Position numbers and translations under genes: made by a program. Below, piece after piece: positions 21,373-30,988 of a stretch of 64,000 nucleotides of DNA (position 1 is its first letter; each line of letters starts with the position of its first letter). This DNA comes from Capronia americana (taxonomy: Eukaryota; Ascomycota; Eurotiomycetes; Chaetothyriales; Herpotrichiellaceae). The stretch is taken from positions 1,488,001 through 1,552,000 of the forward strand of contig JADWQD010000003.1 in NCBI GenBank assembly GCA_016110215.1, in the 5' to 3' direction. The notes beneath the pieces are model-generated. The model was not told the DNA's origin, ran no database searches, and saw only the letters and a list, made by a program, of their open reading frames with translations.

Positions 21373-23283
21373 TCAATATCTCAACCACACATACTGGTGT
21401 GGCTTCAAGTGAATGCCTGCCTCCCTCAAATTGATCACGTACCCACTGACCAAATCGGCCGCCTCAACCGGCATGCTCAAAAACCTGTCGCGTCCGATCC
21501 ACTGGCTCTCGTCTGAGAAATTGCACAAGCAAAGCACGCTTGACGTCGCCCCAGGCCTCTGGTACCCTAATATCGTAGGGTTGCCAGTATAAAAGCCGAC
21601 TGCCCTGCCGCCGCTAAGTTCCTCGGTCCCCTTGCGCAGTCGAATGAGGTGTTTGATGCCCGCGTAGATCTTCCCTGGGATGGTGGAGGCGTCGTTTCGC
21701 TCTGCGTACCGGCTTTCCGGGTAGAAAGGACGGTTGACCCAGCGGGAGTCGTCCATCTTCGCGGGGTCGTTGAGGTAGCTGTAATCGTTGAGCTGGCCGA
21801 CTTCGTCGCCTAGGTAAATCAACGGGATCCCGCCCGTGGACATGGCGATAGAGTATGCCATGAGAATGCGTTCAATCGCATGGTCTTGCATGGACTCTAG
21901 CCCCGCCAGGGATGCAGTCGTGCCTGATATCCTGCAATCGCCTGTCCGCGGGTTATCTTGGAAGGGAACGCCGCGGGCGAAACTGCCGGGGTGACGATTG
22001 ACGAAGAAAGCATTCAGGAATCTCCTGTGGCTCGTTCCCTCTTTGCCAAGTTCTCTGGCGTCTTCGTCGGAGAAGGTCCAGCCAATGTCATCGTGAGAGC
22101 GGACGTAGTTGACCCACGCACAGCCGCGGGCAATGTTGTGTCTTCGCTCAATCGCCTGGGAGAGCATGGAAACGTCCCTTGTTGCCAGCGCTTCCCACGT
22201 CAAGGCCATCTGGAGGGGATTGTAGGAGAGTTGGCATTCATACTTGTCAATGTATTGGACCACAAAGTCGGGGTGCACGATTGCTTCGGACTTGAAAAGC
22301 ACGGACGGGGCGGCGATGCGACAGAGCGCGTTGAAGGCTCGCAGCAGCTTGTGGACCTCCGGGAGGTTCTCGCAGTCGGTGTTCATCTGTTTCCACATGA
22401 ACGCCACAGCATCCATCCGAAAGAAGTCGACACCGATATTGGCCAGGTAGAGCATCTCGGCCGCCATCGCTCGGAATACCGCCGGATTCGAATAATTCAG
22501 ATCCCATTGGAAGTGATAGAAGGTGGACCACACGAAGCGTCCGTCTGGTAGCTGGATGAAGGAACCAGGATGATCATCCGGAAAGATCTCGCGAGTTGAG
22601 CGCTCAAACGCCGATGGAACGGTGCGGTCGGGGAAAACCCAGTACATGGCAGAATGCTCGGGGTCTCCCTCGGCTGCTTTCTTTGCCCACCGGTGCTCAT
22701 TCGAGGTGTGGTTGAAGACCAAATCCAGCACCAAGCTGATACCAGCTTCTCTCAACTCGGTGGCCAGGTCTCTGAGCTCGTCAATGGTACCTAGCCTAGA
22801 CTGAACATCTCGATAGCTTGACACGGCGTATCCGCCATCATTGAGAGGCTCAGGTGCAAGGAAGAGAGGCATTAAATGCAGATAGGTCAACCCCAGCTCT
22901 TTGAAATACGGTATTCGCTTCTTGATCCCCGCCAGATTGCCTGCATACCGATCGACATAGCAAACACCACCCAACATCTGATTTGAAAGATACCACTCGG
23001 GATCCAGTTCTCGCTGTTTGTCGATTTTCCGAAGTCCCGGCGATCTGTTCTGCCAGCTCTTTCCACACATCGTGATCAGATCCACGAGTTGATCTAGGCA
23101 GTCGTGTCGGTAGCCATAAAGTTCGGCGAAAATACCAAAGATGGTGATGAAGTTCATGTCCAGCCTCCCAAGGAAGTCCTTGTCCTCAAGTACAGAGAGG
23201 CCATCTTCCGTCTCTCGTAGTTCCTGTAGTATGTATGCTTTGGCGGCTCGCGCTTGTTGCTCGACGGAGAGACTGTTCACCAT
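21373..23283 (-). CDS. Amylosucrase (GH13, sucrose-dependent alpha-glucan synthase)
   Basis: An intronless gene for 636 residues, the same length as Neisseria polysaccharea amylosucrase. That enzyme uses sucrose to build an alpha-1,4-glucan and releases fructose. Key residues are present and colinear with the bacterial enzyme at a constant offset of 5: D149 in N-D-G-G-Y-A-V-S-S-Y, H192 in F-N-H-T-S, nucleophile D291 in F-F-R-M-D-A-V, acid/base E333 in F-K-S-E-A, H397-D398-D399 in R-S-H-D-D-I-G-W, and R514 in D-D-S-R-W. D149 and R514 match the residues that shape the sucrose pocket (bacterial D144 and R509), so I prefer amylosucrase over a plain alpha-amylase. The helical N-domain (residues 1-90) is also present. 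There is no signal peptide, so the enzyme is probably cytosolic. The ATG at 23283 is the first; the frame upstream opens at GTG. Confidence 0.88.
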   Translation of the reverse strand: MVNSLSVEQQARAAKAYILQELRETEDGLSVLEDKDFLGRLDMNFITIFGIFAELYGYRHDCLDQLVDLITMCGKSWQNRSPGLRKIDKQRELDPEWYLSNQMLGGVCYVDRYAGNLAGIKKRIPYFKELGLTYLHLMPLFLAPEPLNDGGYAVSSYRDVQSRLGTIDELRDLATELREAGISLVLDLVFNHTSNEHRWAKKAAEGDPEHSAMYWVFPDRTVPSAFERSTREIFPDDHPGSFIQLPDGRFVWSTFYHFQWDLNYSNPAVFRAMAAEMLYLANIGVDFFRMDAVAFMWKQMNTDCENLPEVHKLLRAFNALCRIAAPSVLFKSEAIVHPDFVVQYIDKYECQLSYNPLQMALTWEALATRDVSMLSQAIERRHNIARGCAWVNYVRSHDDIGWTFSDEDARELGKEGTSHRRFLNAFFVNRHPGSFARGVPFQDNPRTGDCRISGTTASLAGLESMQDHAIERILMAYSIAMSTGGIPLIYLGDEVGQLNDYSYLNDPAKMDDSRWVNRPFYPESRYAERNDASTIPGKIYAGIKHLIRLRKGTEELSGGRAVGFYTGNPTILGYQRPGATSSVLCLCNFSDESQWIGRDRFLSMPVEAADLVSGYVINLREAGIHLKPHQYVWLRY

Positions 23284-24105
23284 TGTCGATCCAGACCTGG
23301 ACGGCGCAGGCCAATGAAAGTGAGCAAATCCACTAGACACCGCAAGCCGAGTTTGTAGTCAGTAAAAGGGGAACGAAATAACGAATTGCGCGCTTCTCTT
23401 CCGTGTCTTCGGGCGTGCATACAAACAGAACTATTATAACAGTTCAACGTGGTCCGTCAGTATATTTGAAGGGCTTTAAGGGGTCCTTAGCAGTCATTAT
23501 GGCTCCAAGCTGAGCATGCATTGACCCGGCTCTTCTCTCGGCCAAACTGGTCTTGCAAGAAGCGCCGAGCGGGGAGGCGATCCATTTGGTCCATTGCGTC
23601 GACGAGGTCGAGCTCTAGGTCCTCCGACATACGACGAAGAAGCAGTAGAGGCTCCAGGTATGCATGAGCTCTACGGCGGACCCCCCGAAACGGGTTACGC
23701 CATTGTAAGATGGTTGTAAGGTGGATGAAAACTTGAAGCCTTCAATGTGCAGGAGGCCAGCGGCACATCTTCGGCGGTGAGACTCGGCGGCGACACACTT
23801 ACTCGCAGACTCCTGCACGCGGCCAGAGACGGCGTTTACATAGTTAGAGTGAAAAAGTGCGGCAGGCGACAAACTCAGTCGAAGTTGAAATCTATTATGC
23901 TTCATCGAGAGCGATGGTGGCTCTTGTTTACACGAATGTGAAATGTCCCTCCTGCCACGAAACCGCAGCATCTCATCCCGCTACTGAACAAACGCCCATT
24001 ATGAGCCAACGGACAAAGAAAACGCTTCCACCTCAATGAACAGGTCCTGCAACTAAAATCAAGCCCAGATTTGTACAATACCCATCAGTCAATGCCGAGG
24101 CTTCC
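23284..24105. other. Intergenic, no gene seen
   Basis: 822 bp between the amylosucrase start and the fatty acid synthase alpha stop, both on the minus strand. It should contain the amylosucrase promoter. No repeat or transposon trace flanks the gene here. Confidence 0.45.
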
Positions 24106-27100
24106 TCAAAATGCAGAAACAGCCACAGCAATGGCTTGGCTCTCGCTATGGCTGATGCTGACGTTCACGTTCTTGACACCAACTTGCTTGGCAGCCTCGA
24201 GGGCAGCTCCGTGAAGCTCAACTTTTGGTGCTCCTTTCTCGTCGGCGAGAATCTCAATGTCGTGCAAGGGAGCACCAGCACCCTTGCCGCAAACCCCCAG
24301 CGACTTGAATACCGCTTCCTTGGCGCTCCACCGTCCGGCATACGACGCCTGAGGAGACGCGGCCTTGTTGCAGTAGGCTTGCTCCTGCTCCGTAAAGTTT
24401 CTCTTGACAAACGTCTCGTTCTCAATGTTGATAGCACGAATGTCCTCAACGTCAACTCCGACCTTGGAGCCCTCTGTAGCGCTAGCCTTCGTCAAAGACT
24501 CGAGCATGGCCTTTGTTTCCGATGCAGTGTGGCTCAATGATTTCTTAGGCGAGATAGGGGTGTACACAAGCTCGCCAGATTTCTTGTCGGCGGAGACACG
24601 CTGGTCGGGGTTGAGGAAGACCTTCTGCATGATCTCGTCCGGATAAGGTGCTTTGGACTTAGCGACAAAGATGGTGTTGTTGATCATGCCGTTGTGGAAG
24701 AATCTGTACGCCTTCTTCTGTCTGGCTTCGACCTTCAGTTTGTAGCGCTGGAAGTCGGCCTCGTCCAATGCAGCATATAGATACCTGGGATGGATGCCAA
24801 TCGCTTGAGCACCCTTTTGGCCGAAGCCGAAAGACGTGACTGAGAATGCCTTGACGCCATCGGTCTGGAGTGAGCGGCTCGGGTAGACGATGTAGTCGAA
24901 TTTCTCCATGACCTGATCGACGTTGTCGGCGTTGCGGTTGCCAGGCACCAGACCGCTGTTGAGGACTTGCAAGCAACCATTGAACATCCAAGCACCTGCG
25001 GCACCCTTGGGATGGCCGGTCAGATACTTCTGGAAGATACCGAGTAGAGCATTGCCCTTCTTACGGCCAAGGTGAGCCATTTGCTTGCAGATGACCTCTG
25101 ATTCGTTCTTGTCGTTGGCAACCGTGGAGGTACCATGGAAGGAAGCAACATCAAGGTCATCGATCGTGAGACCCCAGGTCGCTAGAGCACCACGCAGAGG
25201 AGCAATGGAAGAATCTTGCTTCCAGAAGTTGTTGCCCAGGCTGAACTGAGCCTCCTTCTCCTGCCTGATGGCCTCCTTTTCGATGTGAGCTGCTCGCTCT
25301 TCCATATACTCGGTTTCGTTAAAGCCAAAGCCGGCTTGTGCCTTCATTGCCGCGACTTCTTCATGAAGGTACAAGAGCTCTGATTCTTGCCAGTTCTTGA
25401 TGGCACGTCGTCGAAGATCGAGCTGTCTCCTGCGGTAATTGATGTCGAGCAGAGGCGACGGGAACTTGCCTGGGTTCTCACGGGCCGTGGTCAATACGCC
25501 TTGACCAGGAGCTGGCACGGATCGCCCAATCTTGTCGGTTGCAGTCGTGACGAGGCCGAGGATGCCGTAGATGGGGGTACCCATATCCAGCGCGAGACGG
25601 GCCGTCATGATAATTTGCATACCGCAGCCTTGGGATTCCATGAAGCCGTTTCGGGTAGTGGTAGTGGGGCGGGACATTTCTCTGGGGGTGCGGCCGTGGG
25701 CAAACTCGTCTTCTGCATTGCTGGTGGCCTTCATGTTCGCGAACTCGTAAGAACCTTCTTCTTGGAAGTCATCAAAACCACCGACGAAGCAGACACGAGC
25801 CTTGCCTTCAACGATGGTCTCGTAGCCGATATCGATAGACTCGACCGCAGTCGCGCAAGCACCGACGGGAGTCTTGATCGGGCCGGTGGACGACAAGAGC
25901 AACATGTTCACCCAAGCAGCCATAGTGTTGATGAAAGACTCCTGAAGAATGTCCTTCTGCACGGGCTTGTCCATAAATCTGTCCTTGTACATGCCACGAA
26001 GTGCGGTGGTACCACCTATCCCGGAACCGACACAGTTGCCCACTTCTGACAGGTGGACATACTTGTAGAATTCGTAGGGGTCGGTGATACCAGCAGAGAG
26101 GAGTGCTTCCGCAGTACAGACGAGCACGAACAAGGTGACCTGATCGACTTGAGAGATGATGTCGTCCGGAACACCATAGGTCTTTGCATTCCAGCCGGTC
26201 GGGATTTGTCCAGCGACCAGCCGGTCAAACCTGAGCGCCTTTGGAATGAGGAGAGTCGCGCCCTTCTTCAGGCGGACGCTGTATTCTCCAGATTCGAGTT
26301 CGAAGACCTCAACCTTAGCGCCATGCTGCCGCTTGAATTCTTCAGCAGTCTCTTTGGAAGCCTCAAACTGGTCAAGATCTTCCTCAATTTGAATTTCCTG
26401 GAGCAGCTGTTTCTTCTTGGGGTCGTAGCCATTGAACAGCTCAGGCTCGATAAGACGTATACCAGAGTGTTCGAGGATCTGCTTCTCATACTTGGACTTG
26501 ACGTCCTTGTCATCAACAGGCTCGCCGGTCTTGGCATCGACCCAGCCAGAATAGGACTTGCCCTTCAAAGGACCGTTGTGATTCTTGATGAGGCCCGTCA
26601 TCCATGCCATCTCAATGCAGCCTTCCAATGAGAACTCTCCATAGGCTTCCATTTCCCAGCGGGTTCGCGAGTTACCCCATGGGCCGAGTTCAGAGAAGCC
26701 GGTGACGACAACAACCTTGTCAAGATCTACCATGCCCTTCAGCTTGCCGTTGAGCGGCTCCACTTCCTTCTTCCAGTCAGGAAGCTCAGGGAAGTCGAAT
26801 TTGAGGTTTGCTCTGGGTTCAATGGTGACCTTCTTGTATAGAGCCTCACTGTCTTCGCCGTTGACAACTTTGTTCTCAAGAGCGGTCTCCTTGGTAACAG
26901 CCTGGCGGATGGCACTGGTCTCCATGATCTCGGCTCGAAGCTTGGTCATGAGATCTTTGAGATCCGGTAGGAACTGAAGGCCACCGTTCAAGTCGGCAAA
27001 GACAGGTTCCTCCTGACAAAGATCGACAATGGCGGGAGACATCAAACCAAGCAAGTTGAAGGCCATTTCTTGCTGCGAGAAGGTTCGAACACCATACTTC

Positions 27101-29694
27101 TCGACGCCATCTGCGACGATGTTGTTGCCACTCATTAAACCAGTGCCCCGGGTCCAGCCAATGACAGCGCCGCAGATAGTAAGGTAGTCGCCCCAGCTCT
27201 CAGAAGACCAACGGTTGAACAAGGTCTCCAAAGCAAGTTTGGACTCGGAGTAGAGACCATCGTTACCGAAGGTTCCGTGGTTGGGAGAAAGAGGGAGCAT
27301 GACTTGGGCCGGTCGAGTATTGAAACCACTCTCGAATTTCTTGGACTTGACGCAACCAAGCAGTCGGATAAGGTTGGTCAACATAATGCGGTGAGCAAGC
27401 TCGGACTTGGAGTCGATGCTGTCAATCTCGCGACCGTTCTCAGGAATGGCAGCGAATGGAATAATGAAGTCAAGATCCCAGCCCAGCCCCTTCTTGGTGT
27501 CGTAGATGTAGTCGATGAGGGCTTCCACGTCTTGCTTGCTACCTTGATTGAATGGCACAACGACAAGCTGAGACCCACGGCCACCGAAGCGAGCATACAT
27601 CGATTGGTAGTACTCAGTGACTTCGCGAGAGTAACGGCTGGTTGTAACAACCACCTTGGCACCACCGCTGATGAGGCCTTGCAAGACCTCGGCACCGATA
27701 GACCCGGCACCAGCACCGGTCATCAGTGCCATCTTGCCTTGGAAGCTGAGACCGGATTTCGCAGCATTCTCGAGCCCTTCGAGGTAGACCCCAGTCAATT
27801 TCTTACTGTAGTCCCAGCCGTGTTCTTCCTTTTTCTTGAGGTGGAGGAAGGGGATCGTCTCGGTTTTGCCCTGCTTGATTGATCCGTTCATGGTGGCTCG
27901 TGTCAACCCATTGCGGCCAGGTTTCTTGATATCTCCATTCTCCTGAGGCATGATCTGAGCCTCGTTCATTGCTAGAGCGCGAACAACGTCTTTATACAGA
28001 GTGTTAAATTGTAGCTGGGATGCCTTGGAGAGTTTATGTTGCTTTCGGATCAACTTGTAGACATTTCGAAGGTCGTTTTGGACCTTGGTGCGGTTGCTGT
28101 ACTCCGAAATTTTGCCCCCCTCAGCCATCTCCCGGACGTAGTGTTCGAGCTTGCGGGCGCTTTGGCGAGGAACCTCTTTGTAGTCCAGGTTACCTCGGGC
28201 GTCAATGGTTGTCTGCGGACCGGTAGGGATCATGACATCTTTGTACACAGGTGCTTCGTTCAGAACATCCTTGCAGTTCTCGATCAGCTGCTCGCCGAGC
28301 TCCTTGGCCAGCTTGTAGGTTTCGCCTCGCTCGGTCGGGCAGTTGTCGATGTGGTACTGCATGTACTCGATGAGGGTGGGGTTTGACCTGTTCATGATAC
28401 GGATGCACTGGCTGACAATTTCTCGATCAACTGCCTGGAGACGGCCGAATATGATGTCGTAGTACATGCTGAGAGCGTCTTGTCGGGCCCAGTTCCAGGA
28501 GGAGTCGTAGATACGCGCTTTCAGGGGGCTGAATGATGGCTCAATACCTTGAGCGTAGAATTCTCCATGTTCGGTATTCCACAGGTCAAGCTGTGCTTGG
28601 AGGGCTTTGTTGGCCTCCTGGGAGCCAACAAAGGCCTTGTCGCCAGCTCGCAGGTCCATCTTGAGATAACGAGCGAGCAACTCGAGTTGCTGTTTGAACA
28701 GCGCCCGCTGATCCTTGGTGAGAGCATCAATGGCGGCAGGATCCATCATCATGCCAGCACCAGACGCACCAGCAGCGGCGCCGCCAGCCGAGGCCGAGGA
28801 AAGGCTAATTCCTGCAGCAGCAGCATATTTCTGGGCGACGTCACCTAGATACGTCTTGGCGTCGTTTTCTGAGCCCAAACGCGAAGCTGGCTCCATGGTA
28901 AGGGCGAGCAACAGAACACCATCTTGTCTGCCAGGACCAAGGCCGAAGCTGGTTTCCAGATGCTTCCTGACGGCTGTAATGTTGAAGCCACCGGGCATTT
29001 TGGAAGCCACCAAGCGGGCAATCAACGATTGTGACTGTTTGCCCAACTGGCCGTTGAATGTTGACTGCATCGCAGCACCCAACTCGTCAAGAGGTGTATC
29101 TTCCGGTTTTTCAGGTGTTGATCCAAATTCTTTACCCAGATCTCCCAGAATTTCATTTTGCAGTGTCGACTTCCCACCGACCAAATCTTTGATGGCCTTG
29201 CTGAGTGGGATGTCGGCAAGTGGTTTCTTGAGCTTTTGAGCGACTAAAGCTCGCAGAATGTCCACAGCTGCAACTGGAGCATCAGCAACAGCAGCCGCGG
29301 GGCCAGCGCTGGCCGCCGGAGGAGGTGCCGCTGCGGCCGCCGCGGGAGCTGCGGCAGGAGCTGGCGTTGAACCGGAGGATGAAGCTGCTGCTGGGGCTGC
29401 CTCCTCTTCCACGGGGTCAACATCGTAGTATATCTCTTTCAGGTCCTTGTTGTAAGCCAGAACTTGGCGTGATAGTGATGTGGCCGCGTCGTAGGTTTCG
29501 TATTTGGAGGCCAGTGTCCTCTTGGCCATGCCGCCGAGGGTATCAGCCGGGCCGATTTCGACAATTCGCTCGGTTCTGTTCGTCTCGAGGACGACATCTT
29601 GGGTTTCAATCCACCTCACAGGCGAGGCAAACTGGTATGCCAGCAGCTCGACAAGGAGCGTGTGGGCGAGCTCTTGCTCGACTTCGGGACGCAT
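24106..29694 (-). CDS. FAS2: Fatty acid synthase subunit alpha
   Basis: A single uninterrupted frame of 1862 residues. The order is that of the fungal type-I alpha chain. First comes the short C-terminal part of the malonyl/palmitoyl transferase (residues 1-95), then an Ala/Pro linker (95-140). The acyl carrier domain follows, with the phosphopantetheine Ser in V-G-G-K-S-T-L-Q-N (S176). Next are the ketoacyl reductase (M-T-G-A-G-A-G-S-I-G-A-E cofactor loop), the ketoacyl synthase with its active-site Cys in G-A-C-A-T-A-V-E-S, and a C-terminal phosphopantetheinyl transferase beginning G-V-D-V-E-D-I. The protein forms the alpha6 wheel of the cytosolic alpha6beta6 synthase making C16/C18 acyl-CoA. 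The full canonical architecture and pairing with the beta gene point to the housekeeping synthase rather than a metabolite-cluster copy. Confidence 0.97.
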   Translation of the reverse strand: MRPEVEQELAHTLLVELLAYQFASPVRWIETQDVVLETNRTERIVEIGPADTLGGMAKRTLASKYETYDAATSLSRQVLAYNKDLKEIYYDVDPVEEEAAPAAASSSGSTPAPAAAPAAAAAAPPPAASAGPAAAVADAPVAAVDILRALVAQKLKKPLADIPLSKAIKDLVGGKSTLQNEILGDLGKEFGSTPEKPEDTPLDELGAAMQSTFNGQLGKQSQSLIARLVASKMPGGFNITAVRKHLETSFGLGPGRQDGVLLLALTMEPASRLGSENDAKTYLGDVAQKYAAAAGISLSSASAGGAAAGASGAGMMMDPAAIDALTKDQRALFKQQLELLARYLKMDLRAGDKAFVGSQEANKALQAQLDLWNTEHGEFYAQGIEPSFSPLKARIYDSSWNWARQDALSMYYDIIFGRLQAVDREIVSQCIRIMNRSNPTLIEYMQYHIDNCPTERGETYKLAKELGEQLIENCKDVLNEAPVYKDVMIPTGPQTTIDARGNLDYKEVPRQSARKLEHYVREMAEGGKISEYSNRTKVQNDLRNVYKLIRKQHKLSKASQLQFNTLYKDVVRALAMNEAQIMPQENGDIKKPGRNGLTRATMNGSIKQGKTETIPFLHLKKKEEHGWDYSKKLTGVYLEGLENAAKSGLSFQGKMALMTGAGAGSIGAEVLQGLISGGAKVVVTTSRYSREVTEYYQSMYARFGGRGSQLVVVPFNQGSKQDVEALIDYIYDTKKGLGWDLDFIIPFAAIPENGREIDSIDSKSELAHRIMLTNLIRLLGCVKSKKFESGFNTRPAQVMLPLSPNHGTFGNDGLYSESKLALETLFNRWSSESWGDYLTICGAVIGWTRGTGLMSGNNIVADGVEKYGVRTFSQQEMAFNLLGLMSPAIVDLCQEEPVFADLNGGLQFLPDLKDLMTKLRAEIMETSAIRQAVTKETALENKVVNGEDSEALYKKVTIEPRANLKFDFPELPDWKKEVEPLNGKLKGMVDLDKVVVVTGFSELGPWGNSRTRWEMEAYGEFSLEGCIEMAWMTGLIKNHNGPLKGKSYSGWVDAKTGEPVDDKDVKSKYEKQILEHSGIRLIEPELFNGYDPKKKQLLQEIQIEEDLDQFEASKETAEEFKRQHGAKVEVFELESGEYSVRLKKGATLLIPKALRFDRLVAGQIPTGWNAKTYGVPDDIISQVDQVTLFVLVCTAEALLSAGITDPYEFYKYVHLSEVGNCVGSGIGGTTALRGMYKDRFMDKPVQKDILQESFINTMAAWVNMLLLSSTGPIKTPVGACATAVESIDIGYETIVEGKARVCFVGGFDDFQEEGSYEFANMKATSNAEDEFAHGRTPREMSRPTTTTRNGFMESQGCGMQIIMTARLALDMGTPIYGILGLVTTATDKIGRSVPAPGQGVLTTARENPGKFPSPLLDINYRRRQLDLRRRAIKNWQESELLYLHEEVAAMKAQAGFGFNETEYMEERAAHIEKEAIRQEKEAQFSLGNNFWKQDSSIAPLRGALATWGLTIDDLDVASFHGTSTVANDKNESEVICKQMAHLGRKKGNALLGIFQKYLTGHPKGAAGAWMFNGCLQVLNSGLVPGNRNADNVDQVMEKFDYIVYPSRSLQTDGVKAFSVTSFGFGQKGAQAIGIHPRYLYAALDEADFQRYKLKVEARQKKAYRFFHNGMINNTIFVAKSKAPYPDEIMQKVFLNPDQRVSADKKSGELVYTPISPKKSLSHTASETKAMLESLTKASATEGSKVGVDVEDIRAINIENETFVKRNFTEQEQAYCNKAASPQASYAGRWSAKEAVFKSLGVCGKGAGAPLHDIEILADEKGAPKVELHGAALEAAKQVGVKNVNVSISHSESQAIAVAVSAF

Positions 29695-30988
29695 TGTGAC
29701 GGGATGCGGCAGACGGGAGGGTAGTGAAGGTCGATTCAGAAGGGGTCAGACCGTTTGCCCGATGCTGGATGAAATGAATCAGAGCAGGGGCAATTGTATG
29801 TGGGAGCACAGGTTGGCGAGGGAAGGAACTGTGCTGCGTTGTAAGTGTAAGGAAAGAAGGACAAGATTGTGGTGAAGTGTAGTTCCAACTTCCAATCTTC
29901 AATGATCGGGGAAAAAGTAATTGGCCCGACCACGGACGAGAGGGTTGGATCTGGATCAAGACGGAAGAGGACAAGCGGCGAGAACCGTGTTATGGCCACT
30001 ATTCGAATTGGTTTGGTTGGGATACCTCCAGGCGATCGAGTAGCGGGCAAAAAGATGATGAAAAAATGACGGCCCTGTTACCAGCCGCGGAGAGCAAATC
30101 CTTGACTTCTGTTGGCTGTTGGCCCAATGCACGAATCAGCCTGATAAGCTCGAACAGTGTTGGTTGGGAGGTGGATCCGCGGTGCTGTGGGTATCCCGAA
30201 GTTCCAGCCGCTGCGACTTCCCCCACGATTTCACAAAATTTCGAATTAGCAGCAAGCTGCAGCTCGCAGCCTGCCCCAAAAATGTTGGAGCCGCGGCCGA
30301 GGTATGCACCAGAGTCGAACACGGTGTTCTTGAATTTCGTATCGCGTTTGACACAATACGAAGAACGCGAAGGGACGGCCATTGATTAGTATCTAGACGA
30401 CTGCTATTCAGTGCTGCCTGCCCAACAGACTTGTATTGCCGGGCCCTGATTACTATCACGTCTGCCATGGCCGGTGGACAAGCTGTCTTTTCGTCAGCGG
30501 GTTGAGGGAGGAATTATGACGCCGTTGCGACATGTCCCTGCAGTAGATGATGCCCACCAGAAACTAGCCTGCCATCCGGGGATTTCCATTGGCGGAGGCA
30601 TGGTTGAGCGCCATGAGGCTGGCTTGGCTCGAAAGGGTCGCTTGGGGTGCTGATACTCCGAGCGGCGACGCGGGAAAAACTTTCTTGATGCTCTCAACAA
30701 TGCTCCAACTTCGGCCATATTCGTATCGCATCCAACAGAGACGATTCGACACTAGTCGTGGTTGATCAGACTTCTTCCGTTGCTCCAGCGGCATAATCTA
30801 GCCTTCCCTCATCAACTAATCCTGCCGTCTCTTTTGCACTCACCCATCTCAATTGTTGCCAGTGCAAGAGCTCTACTCTCCTTGACTTCTAGCACTGCTC
30901 AGTTTCAAGTGGCATTAGCTTGCTCACTTCAACACCACAACAGCGAACCCTCCTACAAACAAGCACATTCTCATAAACGACAGCAACC
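29695..30988. promoter_or_regulatory. Bidirectional promoter region of the fatty acid synthase pair
   Basis: 1294 bp separate the alpha and beta start codons. I see CCAAT-box cores on either strand (for example ATTGG near 30006 and 30585, CCAAT near 30123), which are candidate Hap/CBC sites, and a pyrimidine-rich stretch before the beta start (about 30800-30960). None is proven. The arrangement would keep the two subunits in equal supply. Confidence 0.55.
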
